A stretch of DNA of 64,000 nt from Natronorubrum halalkaliphilum (GCF_009834785.1 NZ_WUYX01000013.1:1-64000); one strand, 5' to 3'. Positions 24,106 to 34,700 are shown, numbered from the stretch's first letter. Numbers and translations: made by a program. The notes: generated by a model from the letters alone, not told the origin.

Positions 24106-25539
24106 ATGGACCTCGAGTTCGATGACGGAACGCTCCTGCTCCGCGACGCACCCGAGGGAGTCCCCGACGCGGAGTGGGATGACCGCGTCGACGAATTTCG
24201 GGTGCAGGCCTATCGCTATCGGTCGCTTCTCGAGTGGGCAGACGAGTGGAAGACCGACTCCAGTGACGAGAGCCAATCAACCCTTCAGCAGAGCGCTCGT
24301 CGATCCCACGCGCTCGACCTCACGGACAGCGCTCGCTCCTATCCCGATCTCGCACTCACACCGACAATTCAGGTTGATCCTCGCTACTATCAGCAGGCCG
24401 CTCTCGAGGCCTGGTGCGAGCACGAACGCCGAGGCAGTGTCGTGTTGCCGACCGGCAGTGGGAAGACCTTTCTCGGACTGCAAGCGATCACGGACGCTGG
24501 TGTCGCGACGCTCGTGGTCGTTCCGACAATCGATCTCATGAACCAGTGGCACGCTACGCTGACCAATGCCTTCGATGACCAACTGCCGAACGGCGTTGGC
24601 GTACTCGGCGGTGGGTCTCACGAAATCACTGCCGTGACCGTCACGACCTACGACAGCGCCTATCGCTACGTCAACGAGTACGGTGATCAGTTCGGTCTCC
24701 TCATCGTCGACGAGGTACACCATCTCCCGGCTCCGACCTACCGCCAGATCCCCGAAATGATGATCGCGCCGTACCGACTCGGGCTCACCGCCACCTACGA
24801 ACGGGCCGACGATAAACACGAAACGCTCGACGAACTGCTCGGCCCAGTGGTCTACGAAGAGAACGTAGACGCACTCGCCGGTGAATACCTTAGCGAGTAC
24901 GAAACCATCCACCTCGAGGTCGAACTCACGTCCGAGGAACGCCAGCAGTACGACACGGAGTACGAGATCTATCGTGAGTACGTCGATACCCACGAGTTCG
25001 ATATCTGGACGGAACGAGGGTATCAGGAGTTTCTCAGACGCTCGTCCTACGATCCGCAGGGCCGGCGGGCACTGATCGCCAAACAGCGCGCCGAAACGAT
25101 CGCCCGAACAGCCCACAAAAAGCTCGATACCCTCGATACGCTCATCAAACGGCATCACGATGACCGTGTCATCATCTTTACCGCCAACAACGACTTTGCC
25201 TACGACATCTCCCAAGAATTCATCGTTCCCTGTATCACCCACCAGACACCGACTGACGAGCGAACCGACCTCCTCGATGGCTTCCGTACTGGGACGTACT
25301 CGATGATTGTCACGTCGCAAGTGCTGGACGAAGGAATCGACGTGCCCGCGGCCAACGTCGGGATCATCCTCTCCGGAAGTGCCTCAAAACGCCAGTACGC
25401 CCAGCGCCTTGGCCGGATACTCCGCCCAACAGACGATCGACAGCCGGCACGACTGTACGAGATCATTGCTGCGAACACGAACGAACAGTATGTCTCCCAA
25501 CGACGGCGGAAGGGGGTGCGTTCCAGTGCTGACAGCTGA
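24106..25539 (+). CDS. XPB/Rad25-type superfamily 2 DNA helicase
   Basis: 477 residues from ATG 24106. Helicase motifs appear in order: YYQQAALEAW (Q-like), I VVLPTGSGKTFLG, Ia VVVPTIDLMNQW, II LLIVDEVHHLP, III LGLTATYERADD, IV VIIFTANNDFAY, V TSQVLDEGIDVPAANVGII and VI QRLGRILRPTDD. DEVH in motif II and the downstream Bax1-type gene identify archaeal XPB (Rad25) rather than a restriction helicase. In archaea XPB opens DNA together with the nuclease Bax1 in a repair-like complex. The last 14 bases overlap the bax1-like start. The sequence carries no lesion. Confidence 0.9.
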   Translation: MDLEFDDGTLLLRDAPEGVPDAEWDDRVDEFRVQAYRYRSLLEWADEWKTDSSDESQSTLQQSARRSHALDLTDSARSYPDLALTPTIQVDPRYYQQAALEAWCEHERRGSVVLPTGSGKTFLGLQAITDAGVATLVVVPTIDLMNQWHATLTNAFDDQLPNGVGVLGGGSHEITAVTVTTYDSAYRYVNEYGDQFGLLIVDEVHHLPAPTYRQIPEMMIAPYRLGLTATYERADDKHETLDELLGPVVYEENVDALAGEYLSEYETIHLEVELTSEERQQYDTEYEIYREYVDTHEFDIWTERGYQEFLRRSSYDPQGRRALIAKQRAETIARTAHKKLDTLDTLIKRHHDDRVIIFTANNDFAYDISQEFIVPCITHQTPTDERTDLLDGFRTGTYSMIVTSQVLDEGIDVPAANVGIILSGSASKRQYAQRLGRILRPTDDRQPARLYEIIAANTNEQYVSQRRRKGVRSSADS

Positions 25540-26893
25540 TCTCGCTCGCTCACGCACGACTGGTGGCGAAGTCGTTCCCCTGTTCATCGATCCAACCGAA
25601 GAACGCTACCGGGAAACCGCTCGCGAGCTCATCGAGCTGTTCGAGGCCCATCTGGGCGAGCCCAAGGGCGACCTCGAGGCGGCGATCAACGAACTCACGA
25701 TCGAAGATACGGAGTACAAGATCATCCAGGGGTTAGCAAAGCTCCTCACGGACGAGTGTGAATTCGAGGTCCACGCAGCGGTCGAACCCAAAACGATCCG
25801 CCACCACCTCTTCGAGCATGCGAACGAACAGTATCCGATCGTTCGCCAGCCAACACTGGGTGAGGATACCCAGAAGCTCGACGTGTACAGTACCGTTGCG
25901 GACGAACTGGGCATCTCTCTTGCCGAGTGTCACCAGGGGATGTACGCAGATCTCGAGGAGAACAAGCGTCTCGTTCGGCTGGGAGAGCGCACCGCTAACG
26001 AAATCACGGCGGAAGAGACTGGTGACGAGACACCGTCGACGACGACCCTGACCGGTAGCAGTGACGAAGCCTACCAGGAGACAACGCTCACAGCGGCGTG
26101 GTTGCTCACTCGCTACAATCTCGCACTCGCACAGGCGGTTCTGTACGATGCGACGCGCATGCATATCCGCGTGTGGGATCACTTCGGGACGATATTCAGC
26201 TACGTGAAGCTGTTCGGGTTGATGCACCGGCTGTATCCAATCGACAGCGACGGACACCGTGTGGCAAGCACTGATCTCGCCGACGGCTACGAAGCAGTGC
26301 TGGACGGGCCTGCCTCGTTGTTCTCCAAGTCCCAAAAGTACGGCATCCGGATGGCGAACTTCTTGCCGGCGTTACCGCTGTGTGATCGGTGGGAGATGGA
26401 CGCGGAGATTCTCACCGACGATACCACAGGGGAAACGCATCGGTTCACGCTCGAGCAGACAGACGAACTTGAGTCTCACTACAGCGCTGGCAAACGGTTC
26501 GACAGCGTCCTCGAGCGGACACTCGCCCAGAAGTGGGAGCGAGCGACGACCGACTGGGAGTTAGTCCGTGAGGACGATGTTTTCGATATCGGCGAAGAGG
26601 TGTTGATTCCCGATTTCGCGATCGAACACCCCGACGGTCAACGAGCAATTCTCGAGATCATGGGGTTCTGGACGCCCGAGTACCTCGAGTCAAAGCTGGA
26701 GAAGATTCGCCAGGCAGATGCCGAGAACCTGATCGTTGCTGTCTCCGAAACCCTAGACTGTGCTCGCGAAGACTTCGGTGCGGCGAGCGACCGTGTGCTG
26801 TGGTTCAAAACAGGGATTCACGTCTACGATCTCGTTGAATTAGCGGAAGCGCATGCGGTTCACGTTCCGTCAGAGAGTTCAGATTCCAATTGA
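25526..26893 (+). CDS. Bax1-like nuclease (DUF790), XPB partner
   Basis: 455 residues from GTG 25526, starting inside the helicase gene. It begins VLTADLARSRTTGGEVVPLF and carries DUF790 blocks (EYKIIQGLAKLLTDECEFEV, TAAWLLTRYNLALAQAVLYD). The C-terminal PD-(D/E)XK-like core has VLIPDFAIEHPDGQRAILEI, then MGFWTPEYLESKLEKI, with Asp, Glu and Lys at the expected places. Archaeal Bax1 binds XPB, stimulates it and cuts 3' of a bubble. The 14-base overlap implies co-translation and fixed stoichiometry. The pair sits in accessory DNA, so it may be an extra copy. Confidence 0.88.
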   Translation: MLTADLARSRTTGGEVVPLFIDPTEERYRETARELIELFEAHLGEPKGDLEAAINELTIEDTEYKIIQGLAKLLTDECEFEVHAAVEPKTIRHHLFEHANEQYPIVRQPTLGEDTQKLDVYSTVADELGISLAECHQGMYADLEENKRLVRLGERTANEITAEETGDETPSTTTLTGSSDEAYQETTLTAAWLLTRYNLALAQAVLYDATRMHIRVWDHFGTIFSYVKLFGLMHRLYPIDSDGHRVASTDLADGYEAVLDGPASLFSKSQKYGIRMANFLPALPLCDRWEMDAEILTDDTTGETHRFTLEQTDELESHYSAGKRFDSVLERTLAQKWERATTDWELVREDDVFDIGEEVLIPDFAIEHPDGQRAILEIMGFWTPEYLESKLEKIRQADAENLIVAVSETLDCAREDFGAASDRVLWFKTGIHVYDLVELAEAHAVHVPSESSDSN

Positions 26894-26980
26894 AGTGCAC
26901 TGCCGGAGACGGTGATCGCGGTGCTCTCGTGACTGCTCCCGGGGATAAATCTTCGCGACGGAACTGTTCATCAAAACGCA

Positions 26981-27012
26981 AGGCGGATACCTCGGGGCTT
27001 GACCCCGAGGCA
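26981..27012. repeat. Solo hairpin related to inner TnpB element end
   Basis: 26990-27011 is identical over 22 bases to the right-end hairpin at 21442-21463. Its left flank, AGGCGGATACC, resembles the left end at 20130-20140 (AGGCGAATACC). It is probably a relic or short internally deleted copy of the same element. Confidence 0.6.
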
Positions 27013-27165
27013 GTTGACCTGAAGAGATCCACGATAACGTCCGGCCAATTCCGATGTTGAAACAGCGGTATCGGCGTGTCGTCATAGCTCGGCGTACGGT
27101 CGCTCCAGTCGGTCCCCGCCGTTGATATCCTTGCATCGCCTACGTTACTGAACGGGGACCGCACA

Positions 27166-27414
27166 ATGCGCGATCGAAACGATCAGAACCCACGGCTCGG
27201 GGACGAAATTCGGACAGTGGTTGAACGACAACTCCAGCAACCCGATTTGGAGGAGGTCAACCATGCGGTTGATCGGCTGATGGACGAGGGGAACAGCAGA
27301 GAGGAGGCCGTCGATACGGTCGGGGCAGTGTTGCTCGAAGAGATGTCCGAGATGATGTCTGAGAAGGACCCCTTCGACCGGGAACGGTACATCGAACGGT
27401 TACAGGGGCTCTGA
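27166..27414 (+). CDS. Small hypothetical protein
   Basis: 82 residues, all helical and acidic, e.g. EIRTVVERQLQQPDLEEVNH and RLMDEGNSREEAVDTVGAVL. It resembles the C-terminal helical part of DUF1841-like proteins, which is a weak resemblance. It ends in FDRERYIERLQGL. It is the first of a run of small soluble genes to 31.4 kb. No catalytic motif is seen. Confidence 0.6.
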   Translation: MRDRNDQNPRLGDEIRTVVERQLQQPDLEEVNHAVDRLMDEGNSREEAVDTVGAVLLEEMSEMMSEKDPFDRERYIERLQGL

Positions 27415-27428
27415 GCGCGCTGGAGCAG

Positions 27429-27923
27429 TTACGGGGGTTCGTAGCCACAGTTCGGGCAGAACGTTTCGTCACCATCCAACAGTTGGAGACACTCGACACA
27501 TACGCGGTTGCTGGGAGAGATGGCGATGTCTTCGAGGAAGTCGAGGGACGTGTGCGGACCGGCGTCAGGGCCATATCCATCGGCGTAGCCCGGAAGGGTT
27601 GAGGCCCACTGGACGGTCCCCTCCTCATCAACGAGTGCGATATTACCGGCGATATCGAAGTTTCCATAAGGTTTGTACGCGTCGGATGGTCGGTGATCGA
27701 TGCGTTCGGTCAAGTCACGATTGCGTTTGAGATCGCGCTCGTAGACCGCCTCAGGAGTCGGATACCTAATTTTGCCGGGAAAATCAGTAATTGAGCTGTA
27801 TCGTTCGTCAATGCGGTCGATTTCGACTGAGAGTCCACGCTCGTCATGTATTGTTCTCAACAGTCGTATCGTGTGCTCGTGCCAACTTTGGACCTCGGCG
27901 TCGGCATAATATCGGACCTTCAT
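27429..27923 (-). CDS. Hypothetical protein with C-terminal zinc ribbon
   Basis: 164 residues from the ATG at 27923; an upstream start at 28004 is open but lower in coding quality. The N-terminal part (MKVRYYADAEVQSWHEHTIR, LLRTIHDERGLSVEIDRIDE) suggests a thioredoxin-like alpha-beta fold without a CxxC. The C terminus has a zinc ribbon, CVECLQLLDGDETFCPNCGYEPP. It lies tail to head with the next minus gene. The function is unknown. Confidence 0.6.
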   Translation of the reverse strand: MKVRYYADAEVQSWHEHTIRLLRTIHDERGLSVEIDRIDERYSSITDFPGKIRYPTPEAVYERDLKRNRDLTERIDHRPSDAYKPYGNFDIAGNIALVDEEGTVQWASTLPGYADGYGPDAGPHTSLDFLEDIAISPSNRVCVECLQLLDGDETFCPNCGYEPP

Positions 27924-28007
27924 ACCAGAACTCACGCAAGCGAGCAGGGTAGTGGCTTTGGTCCCGCTACCCAGGAGCTGGTCCTGACCGATCGACACCT
28001 CCACCAG

Positions 28008-28379
28008 TCAGGTGCCTGAATCGGTGTCGTCTGCAGCGGCGATTCGATCGGACAGGCTTTCGGCGAGCCACTCGTTGGCTATGTCGCTGGCCCGATCAAC
28101 CATTTCCTGGTGGCTTATCTCGTCCGTCTCGAACGACTCGTAGACCCGCCATTGGTCTGCGGTCGAGTCGAACACAATCACGTGCGTCTTCGATTCCAGG
28201 TTCAGCAGAAACGCCTCGATGCTTCCGGGTGTTGATCCTGGAAGCCCCATCGCTCCGTGAATTTTTGGATGATCACTTTCGCCGATCTGTTTTACGACGT
28301 TGTCCGTGATCGGTTGGTCCGGAAGCGACGAGAGAAACGATGGTGGGTCCTCGGTCGCCGAAGTCTCGTCATCAGTCAT
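28008..28379 (-). CDS. Hypothetical acidic protein
   Basis: 123 residues from ATG 28379 (MTDDETSATEDPP). The centre has alternating strands and helices (GSIEAFLLNLESKTHVIVFD, STADQWRVYESFETDEI) and a helical tail ending in a halophilic acidic segment. No family is recognised. It could be expressed with the zinc-ribbon gene 84 bases downstream. Confidence 0.55.
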   Translation of the reverse strand: MTDDETSATEDPPSFLSSLPDQPITDNVVKQIGESDHPKIHGAMGLPGSTPGSIEAFLLNLESKTHVIVFDSTADQWRVYESFETDEISHQEMVDRASDIANEWLAESLSDRIAAADDTDSGT

Positions 28380-28529
28380 GTGTGGGTGTTCGCGGAGCGA
28401 CGCTTGAATCCATGGTCTCGGCAGCGGATCTCGAAACCGCTCGAGTCTCACAACGGTATCCTCACTGACAGAGCAAGAAGTGTCCCGACGCCGCGGAACG
28501 TCTTACTTCTGGGGAAGGTACTGCTGGTC

Positions 28530-28898
28530 ATGGCGAGGATAGACAGAGACGAGGAACGGGAGGAGCGCATCAAAATGGAGATCGTTGTCGATGCCTGTAA
28601 CCGAGATGAACGGGCAATCGGCTGGTACACCTCCCTCGCAGACACGATCAGATTTCCATTCGAGGCCCGGTGTATCGAAGAGCGGGAGGTATCGCCACTG
28701 GAAGAAGGCGAAGAAATGCACGTGAGCGGAATGTCTTCCGTCGAGGCATCACAGAGCGAGATGTTTGTGACGGTGGACCGGATGGGGCGGGAACTGGGTG
28801 TGCCACTCGCACAGTTGGAGCCGATCCAGGTGGACAGTGAGACGGAAGAACCGGTAGCGGACTGGCATTACTGGGCCGAGCGTGAGTATGAGATATGA
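28530..28898 (+). CDS. CcbP-like calcium-binding protein
   Basis: 122 residues from ATG 28530. The opening MARIDRDEEREERIKMEIVV, then GWYTSLADTIRFPFEARCIE, matches the CcbP family, first described as a calcium-binding protein in Anabaena and common in haloarchaea. Members are acidic and sequester Ca2+ without EF hands. The C-terminal half has MGRELGVPLAQLEPI and DWHYWAEREYEI. Stands alone on the + strand. Function in archaea is untested. Confidence 0.78.
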   Translation: MARIDRDEEREERIKMEIVVDACNRDERAIGWYTSLADTIRFPFEARCIEEREVSPLEEGEEMHVSGMSSVEASQSEMFVTVDRMGRELGVPLAQLEPIQVDSETEEPVADWHYWAEREYEI

Positions 28899-29213
28899 CA
28901 ATAAATTCGATTACTCGCCGTTCATCGACAGCGCTTCCACTGCGTCGTCCATCACGTTGAACAGCCGATCAGTCTCGGAGTACGTCGAGATGGGCATTGC
29001 TCAGGCTGTTATCGGGCAACGCTTCCAGAACAACGACTGGACCGCTATCCTCGGACGTAGGTGGGTCAATCATCTCTGCAAGATCCTCTCGTATACATGA
29101 TCGCCGGATGGACAAATTATTGTTTCGCGAGCGACCGCTCCTGACATCGACTGATCGAGAATGAGATCATTGCCGGGAGGACATCTACAACCCCAGGTCC
29201 TGAACGGCTACCT

Positions 29214-29771
29214 ATGACAAGCTACGTGTTTCGCGTGTGGCTGCAGCCGAATCCACCGCTGGAGTTCAATCCCGACGATGAGGTCTGGCGCGACATCGAA
29301 ATCGACGAATCTCACACGTTGGCCGAGTTCCACGAGGCAATTTTCGACGCGTTCGAGCGATGGGACACCCACGGATACGAGTTCATCGCACGTGATGGCG
29401 AGGGGATTGCGCTCCGGAGCTACCCCCACCCACAGCTCTATGACGGCGGTCCAAGCTGGCCACCGATGGATGACGAGGAGATCGACCGATTCATCGACCA
29501 GGCTGTGCCGGACGATGTCTCCGAAAACGCCAAACAGCGGTTCCGCGAACTCCAGTCGAATCCGCCAACGGAGGGCAACGTTGCTGACACCACGATCGGC
29601 GATCTCGACTCCGAAGGGATGGGAGTGCTATCCTACACGTTCGATATGGGCGACAACTGGGAACACTACATCGAATTACAGGAAACCCGCGAGGAATCGC
29701 TGGATGGGGCACCAGCTGTCGTCGACGAACAGGGCACAGCACCACCCCAGTACCCCAAGGGAGACGACTAG
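29214..29771 (+). CDS. Plasmid pRiA4b ORF-3-like protein
   Basis: 185-residue protein of the pRiA4b ORF-3 (IS1096 TnpR-like) family. SYVFRVWLQPNPPLEFNPDD, then VWRDIEIDESHTLAEFHEAI and FDAFERWDTHGYEFI form the first half. VLSYTFDMGDNWEHYIELQE is the family's GDxWxH-type signature in the second. It has an alpha-beta fold, is frequent on plasmids and genomic islands, and its biochemical role is unknown. The ATG at 29214 is preceded by a GC-poor promoter-like region. Confidence 0.8.
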   Translation: MTSYVFRVWLQPNPPLEFNPDDEVWRDIEIDESHTLAEFHEAIFDAFERWDTHGYEFIARDGEGIALRSYPHPQLYDGGPSWPPMDDEEIDRFIDQAVPDDVSENAKQRFRELQSNPPTEGNVADTTIGDLDSEGMGVLSYTFDMGDNWEHYIELQETREESLDGAPAVVDEQGTAPPQYPKGDD

Positions 29772-29829
29772 GACAGGCCACGCGACAGCGCACCGCTGAC
29801 ACGCGCTCACGGACACAACACCCGGCAAT

Positions 29830-30000
29830 CAGCGCGACGTGTACGGCCTACTCACGGCGTGGAACCAGTCGATCGAGACCGCACTCGAGCGCGGTGGTGG
29901 GAGTCGGTTTCGGGACGTCATGTGTCAGTACCTCGAGAAGGTAATCGAACTCGTCGATGTCGCCGCGACAACCGATGGGATCGACTGGAACAGTAGTTGA
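29830..30000 (+). pseudogene. Relic open frame, C-terminal fragment of a lost gene
   Basis: In-frame stretch QRDVYGLLTAWNQSIETALE, then RGGGSRFRDVMCQYLEKVIE, ending DWNSS and a TGA at 29998. It has real-protein composition but no start. It lies in the 420-base gap 29772-30191, which holds nothing else supportable. Confidence 0.4.
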
Positions 30001-30191
30001 CTCGATGGAAATGCTGCTATCCCACGAGAGCGTGAAACAAGATATGGGACGTAAGTCGGAACGGCCGACCTGAAACCGTTGACCCGGGAACGAACGACAT
30101 CGAGCGACCGCACGGCCATGCTTACGAACCTCACATGGCCGGACCCAAACACAGATACGTTTCTCCCTCGCACATCCACACGAACACGAGA

Positions 30192-31181
30192 ATGCCCCGG
30201 CAATGCGATACTTGCGGCGAGACTTTCACCACGCTGAGTCGTCTTCGCCTGCACGACTGTCTGGAGGCGGAGTCAGAGAGCCAGGATCCACGATCTTCGT
30301 TCGCTGGCTTCCTCGATTCGATTTCGAATTCGCTCGAAACTGACATGCAGCGAAACGTACAAGAGCGCGAGAAACGAGGACTCGAAGCCGCGAGCGAGAC
30401 GCTGAAGACCAATCTTGAGACAGCTGCCCAGGGAGATGTCGACGCCGCCTTCCGATTGATCGCCCGGTACGAGCGAGAGCTCAAAGAGTACCACAATGCC
30501 GAGGACTACGACACGTATCGCGGAATCCTCTGGGCGTTTTACGAACCGGCCGCAGAGGCGCTCGACGAGATCGCCACGCGCGAGGGATGGGAGTTTCTCG
30601 CAGATCTGATCGATGCCTATCCGCGCGAAAGAACCGGTGACGATCCGTTCGTGAACCCGATCATCGAAAACGCGGTCGGACGGCACGTCGTCCGAACGCG
30701 ACTGCGCGACGGCGTCGCGGCCATCCCCGTCGAGGCACTCGCGTATCTTGGCTCGTTCTGGGAATCGATAGGCGATGTCAGCGGGGAAGAGTCGTTCACC
30801 TACGGCTGGGGTATTGGCCATCCCGAGCACTCGGTCGCGGATCACCTCCACGATGTCGTCACCACGGAACTGTTCTGGGTGCGAGGAGTGCTCCCGCATA
30901 CGTTCTACGCCGACCAGTACGCCGCGGCCGATCTGCTCGAAGCGTTGCTGACCGACGAGCGGATCGACTACGAGGATCGATACATGCTGGCGTCAATCCT
31001 GGCCACGGTCGCCCACGATTCGACGCCGAAAATTCCTCGCTACTGGAACCTTCACGAGGAACGGGACTACCAGTTCGAGTGGGACGAGACGGTCAGGGCA
31101 CGGCTTCGGGACGCGATCGAAGCCGAGGGGTTCCACCGGCGACTGGACGAGGACTGGACGTTCCGCGACATGGAAATCTGA
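30192..31181 (+). CDS. C2H2-type zinc-finger protein of unknown function
   Basis: 329 residues from ATG 30192. It starts with one C2H2-like finger, CDTCGETFTTLSRLRLHDC (His-x3-Cys in place of His-x3-His). This is followed by a long helical, amphipathic region (MQRNVQEREKRGLEAASETL) and an alpha-helical repeat-like body (ILWAFYEPAAEALDEIATRE, EALAYLGSFWESIGDVSGEE). Haloarchaea carry many such single-finger proteins. The C-terminal part may be a protein-binding scaffold. No enzymatic motif was found. Confidence 0.7.
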   Translation: MPRQCDTCGETFTTLSRLRLHDCLEAESESQDPRSSFAGFLDSISNSLETDMQRNVQEREKRGLEAASETLKTNLETAAQGDVDAAFRLIARYERELKEYHNAEDYDTYRGILWAFYEPAAEALDEIATREGWEFLADLIDAYPRERTGDDPFVNPIIENAVGRHVVRTRLRDGVAAIPVEALAYLGSFWESIGDVSGEESFTYGWGIGHPEHSVADHLHDVVTTELFWVRGVLPHTFYADQYAAADLLEALLTDERIDYEDRYMLASILATVAHDSTPKIPRYWNLHEERDYQFEWDETVRARLRDAIEAEGFHRRLDEDWTFRDMEI

Positions 31182-31264
31182 CAGTCGGTCCATAAAAATC
31201 GGGGTACAGCGGTGGTTTTGGCCAATACTCCACAATTGATTCAGAGAGGGGACCAACGTCAGAC

Positions 31265-31414
31265 ATGAGCAAGCGAGTGACTGTGACATTGGATGATGAA
31301 GATTTCGAGTATGCAACGGAAATGAAAGAATTCCTGGGATTGACGTGGGAAGAGTTCATGATCGAGGCTGCTGAATGCCTCGACGAACAAATCGAAAACG
31401 GCCGAGTTGCGTGA
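31265..31414 (+). CDS. Orphan ribbon-helix-helix-like small protein
   Basis: 49 residues: MSKRVTVTLDDEDFEYATEM, then KEFLGLTWEEFMIEAAECLD. The strand VTVTLDDE followed by two helices is a CopG/Arc ribbon-helix-helix pattern, so it is probably an antitoxin or regulator. The downstream 31415-31762 holds only broken coding sequence on the other strand, so no toxin partner is visible. Confidence 0.6.
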   Translation: MSKRVTVTLDDEDFEYATEMKEFLGLTWEEFMIEAAECLDEQIENGRVA

Positions 31415-31420
31415 CAGGAA

Positions 31421-31700
31421 TTACTCCGGGAACTCCTCCAGCAGATCCTCGAGCAACGGCCGCAGTTTGTATTTTCGGTATGTTCGTCTTTGATCTCTTC
31501 GACGTAGGCACGCCACTCCGCAAGCTCGCCCGAAGCCCGGGGACAGTTGAGCCGCGGGACTCGAGGATCTCGACGATGATGCTCTGTGGCACTCGTGCTC
31601 GTCGATATCGATCGCGGTGGCGTCGCCGATCGAGTCGCCAAACTCGACGATGAGGGGCGCTACGCGATCAGTGCAGTCACGTGACCGAACTGCGCCTCGG
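31421..31700 (-). pseudogene. Decayed unidentified gene
   Basis: Coding-like minus-strand pieces occur in three frames: VAPLIVEFGDSIGDATAIDI (near 31670), ELAWRAYVEEIKDE-like (near 31500) and RKYKLRPLLEDLLEEFPE (ends 31421). Several frameshifts are needed to join them. The family was not recognised. Confidence 0.4.
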
Positions 31701-31762
31701 TGTGAACAAGCGATACGAAGACGAATCGACGCGGCAGGATGCACTCGAGAACCACTGCTCGC

Positions 31763-34700
31763 TCAGTTCTCCGCAGACCCAGTCAGCCCGGCAGCAGTCA
31801 CAACTCGAGAGAGCGGCCGAACCAACAACTCGCGCACGAGCCGACGTCGCCGATCACTCCGAGAGATCCACTCGGCGATCGGCGGCGATGTCGCGTAGTA
31901 CGCCTCGACAAACAGCCGCCCGAGCCGACTCGAGCGAAGCGTCGTGTCGCGGAAGTCACGTAACTGAACGACGTGGTCGTGATCGAGACTGCCCTCCGCG
32001 GCGGTCGCGATGAAACACTCGTCGACCTCGTCGTCGCCCTCGACGGTCGCCGTCGCGGAGTCGAACGCCTCGGCCGGAGTGAACCCGCCTGACGGCTGGA
32101 TGACGACCAGCACTTCCTCGTCCGCCTCGAGTTCCCGAGTGAGCTCGAGTGTCCGTTCCGTTCGGTCCTCCCCTGGATGTGGCGTAGCTGGGCTCGCAGT
32201 GATTTCCTGCTCGCTTTCGTCGCCGACTCGGATCCGCAGATTTTCATCGTGTCCCGGACTGATGCTGTAGTTTACCACGACAACCGTCTCGCCGGCCTGT
32301 GGCTGTGCAGCGAACTCCACGGTCGTCGTCTGTACGACACTAAACGCTCGCTCCAGACTATCGTCGTCCGTCGTCACGGTCAGATCGTACTCGCCGCGCT
32401 CGAGCGCAGCGGTATCCAGATCGACCGGTGTGTCCATCTGGTCACCGGTATCCAGTGTCGGTGTGGAGAGCACCTCGGTCCGAACGGCGTCGCCGGTGTC
32501 GTCGGTAACTGTGACGGTGACTTCCTGCTCGTCTTCCAACCCCAGATTCGTCACGGTCACTTCGGGGCTCATGTCCGTTCCCAACTCAACCAGATCGGGG
32601 ACGTCGACAGCCGTGATTTCGAACACGGACTCCTCGGTCGTCGTGAGCTGTGCCGGGGCTGTCCGCGTTGTCTCATCCGCAACGATGACGTACTCGTACG
32701 ATCCGAGTTCGTAGTCGGCGGTCTCGAGTTCGAACTCGATTTCCCTGTCCTCACCAGCTGGCAGAGACACATCTTCCGTATCGATCTGTTCGCCATCGAA
32801 CCGGAACGCGATCTCGTCGTCAACCGATTCGTCGACGGTGTTGGCTACCGTTACTGACACGGTCGGCATCTCGCCCTGCTCGAGCACGTCGGGAGCCTCA
32901 ATTGCCTCAATCCGAACGCTGTGTTCCCAAGCGAGTGCCGGATATCCATCGGTAACGACCCACGTCTCGGTGAAGTCGAAGTCATTGAGGTTCGCCTCGG
33001 CAGCGTTCCCGGTCATCTCGTCGGTTGTCAGCCCGGTCCCACCACCGTCCGTCGTCTCCGTCTCCGTGGCCTCGAGATCCCAGTAGGAACGAGAAATGGT
33101 CCCGTCCGAATTTGAGGCGACGAGCCCGTTCGCGTCCCCGGTGATCCTCGCACTCGCGTACGATTCTGTCACGGTCCCGCCGAGAGCGTTCAGTCCGAGG
33201 ATCCCTGCGGCACCTCTATCGCCGTGAACGGATCCCCGTGCTACTGATTTCTCCACGTGATCGCCCGACGACTGGCCGATAATGCCACCGACTGTGCTCT
33301 CACCTTCGACTCGAGCCTCCGAGAGCACGTCGGTAATCACGACGTCCTCTTCCACGGTTTCGCCCGATATCGTGCCACCGATGATACCGCCGACGTTGTC
33401 CTCGCCGACGATATCACCTGACACGGAGACCGCGGAGATCTCGACAGGCGAAGAAGCCAGTCCGACGACACCACCGACGAAGTCCTCGCCGGAGAGATTT
33501 GCGTCCACGAGGCGAACGTCGCTGATCGTCCCGCCGGAGACGTTGCCGAACAATCCAACACCTTCGAACTGGTCTACAAATTGCTCGATTCGAAGATCGC
33601 GTATCTCGTGGCCCTGCCCATCGAGAGTACCGGAAAACGGATTATCTCCCGTTCCGATACGAACGAAGTTCTCGAACTCACCGAGATCGATATCGCTCGC
33701 GAGCTCGAAGTGAGCCGTTCGCTCGAGGTCGGCGTACGCCAATTCCGAGCCGTCGGTGACTTCGTAGGGATTGGTGGCGGTTCCGTCTCCGAGTGCCGGC
33801 TCGTCGGCGATGACGATCGTATCCGTTGAAGTCGTCTCACCGACACTCGCGGTGACGACGAGCTCGTTCTGCCCACCGTCGGTCGGAACCGAAACCTGTG
33901 CAGCATCCGTTTCACCGATGGGTACCGAGACCGAATCCGTGCCGACGACTTCGTCGCCGACTTCAAAGACGATCGACAGGTCGTTCAGATCGTCCTCGTC
34001 GCCACCCAGTCCCCGGACCGTCGCCTCGACGGATGCATCCTCACCGCGCTCGGCAATCGGACCGGCATCGACCGCAATGTCGACGGCCGGATCGGCTGGC
34101 TCGCCGACTGCGACCGTGTCGATAGCCACTGGATCGATTCCGTACGGATCATCGTCGACGATACCAGCAGTAACGTCTCTGGTCTGCTCGAACGGAATGC
34201 CGTTTTCCGTGTCCGCTGCCGCAACTGTTTCCTGACCGCTCTCTCCAGGGGTGAGCTCAAGGAGCTCCGCTGCACCACCTTGTTCGGTATCGAGACGGAG
34301 CGTGACCTGCTCTCGTTCCTGGTACTTCTCTGAGAGGGCGTACTCGACGGTCACCTCGGTCTCACCGGCAACGGGCTGCTCAACGAACGCGACCCGCCCG
34401 CGAACGGGAACCGTTTCCGAGACGATCGCTTGCCCCCGGTCGGAAACGCCGGGGTCCAACAGTGCAACCTCCAGGGATTCGTCCTCTGTGATCGAACTCG
34501 AGAGCTCGAGTTCCGTTTCGACAACCGCGTCGGGCTCGAGTTCGAACGGCGATTCCGTCACCTCCCCCTGCTCGTCGCTGAAAACTCGAAGGTCAGCCGT
34601 CGACTCGGTCCGCGCGGCGACTCGGACCGTCGTCGAATCGATCGATGGCGGGTCGACGAACTCGACGAAATGAGGGACGGCGTGTTTTCTGTGGAAGTCG

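Noticed and set aside
28882-29100. 72-codon frame after the CcbP-like gene
   Set aside because: Overlaps the CcbP end; no conserved pattern and no promoter; considered chance.
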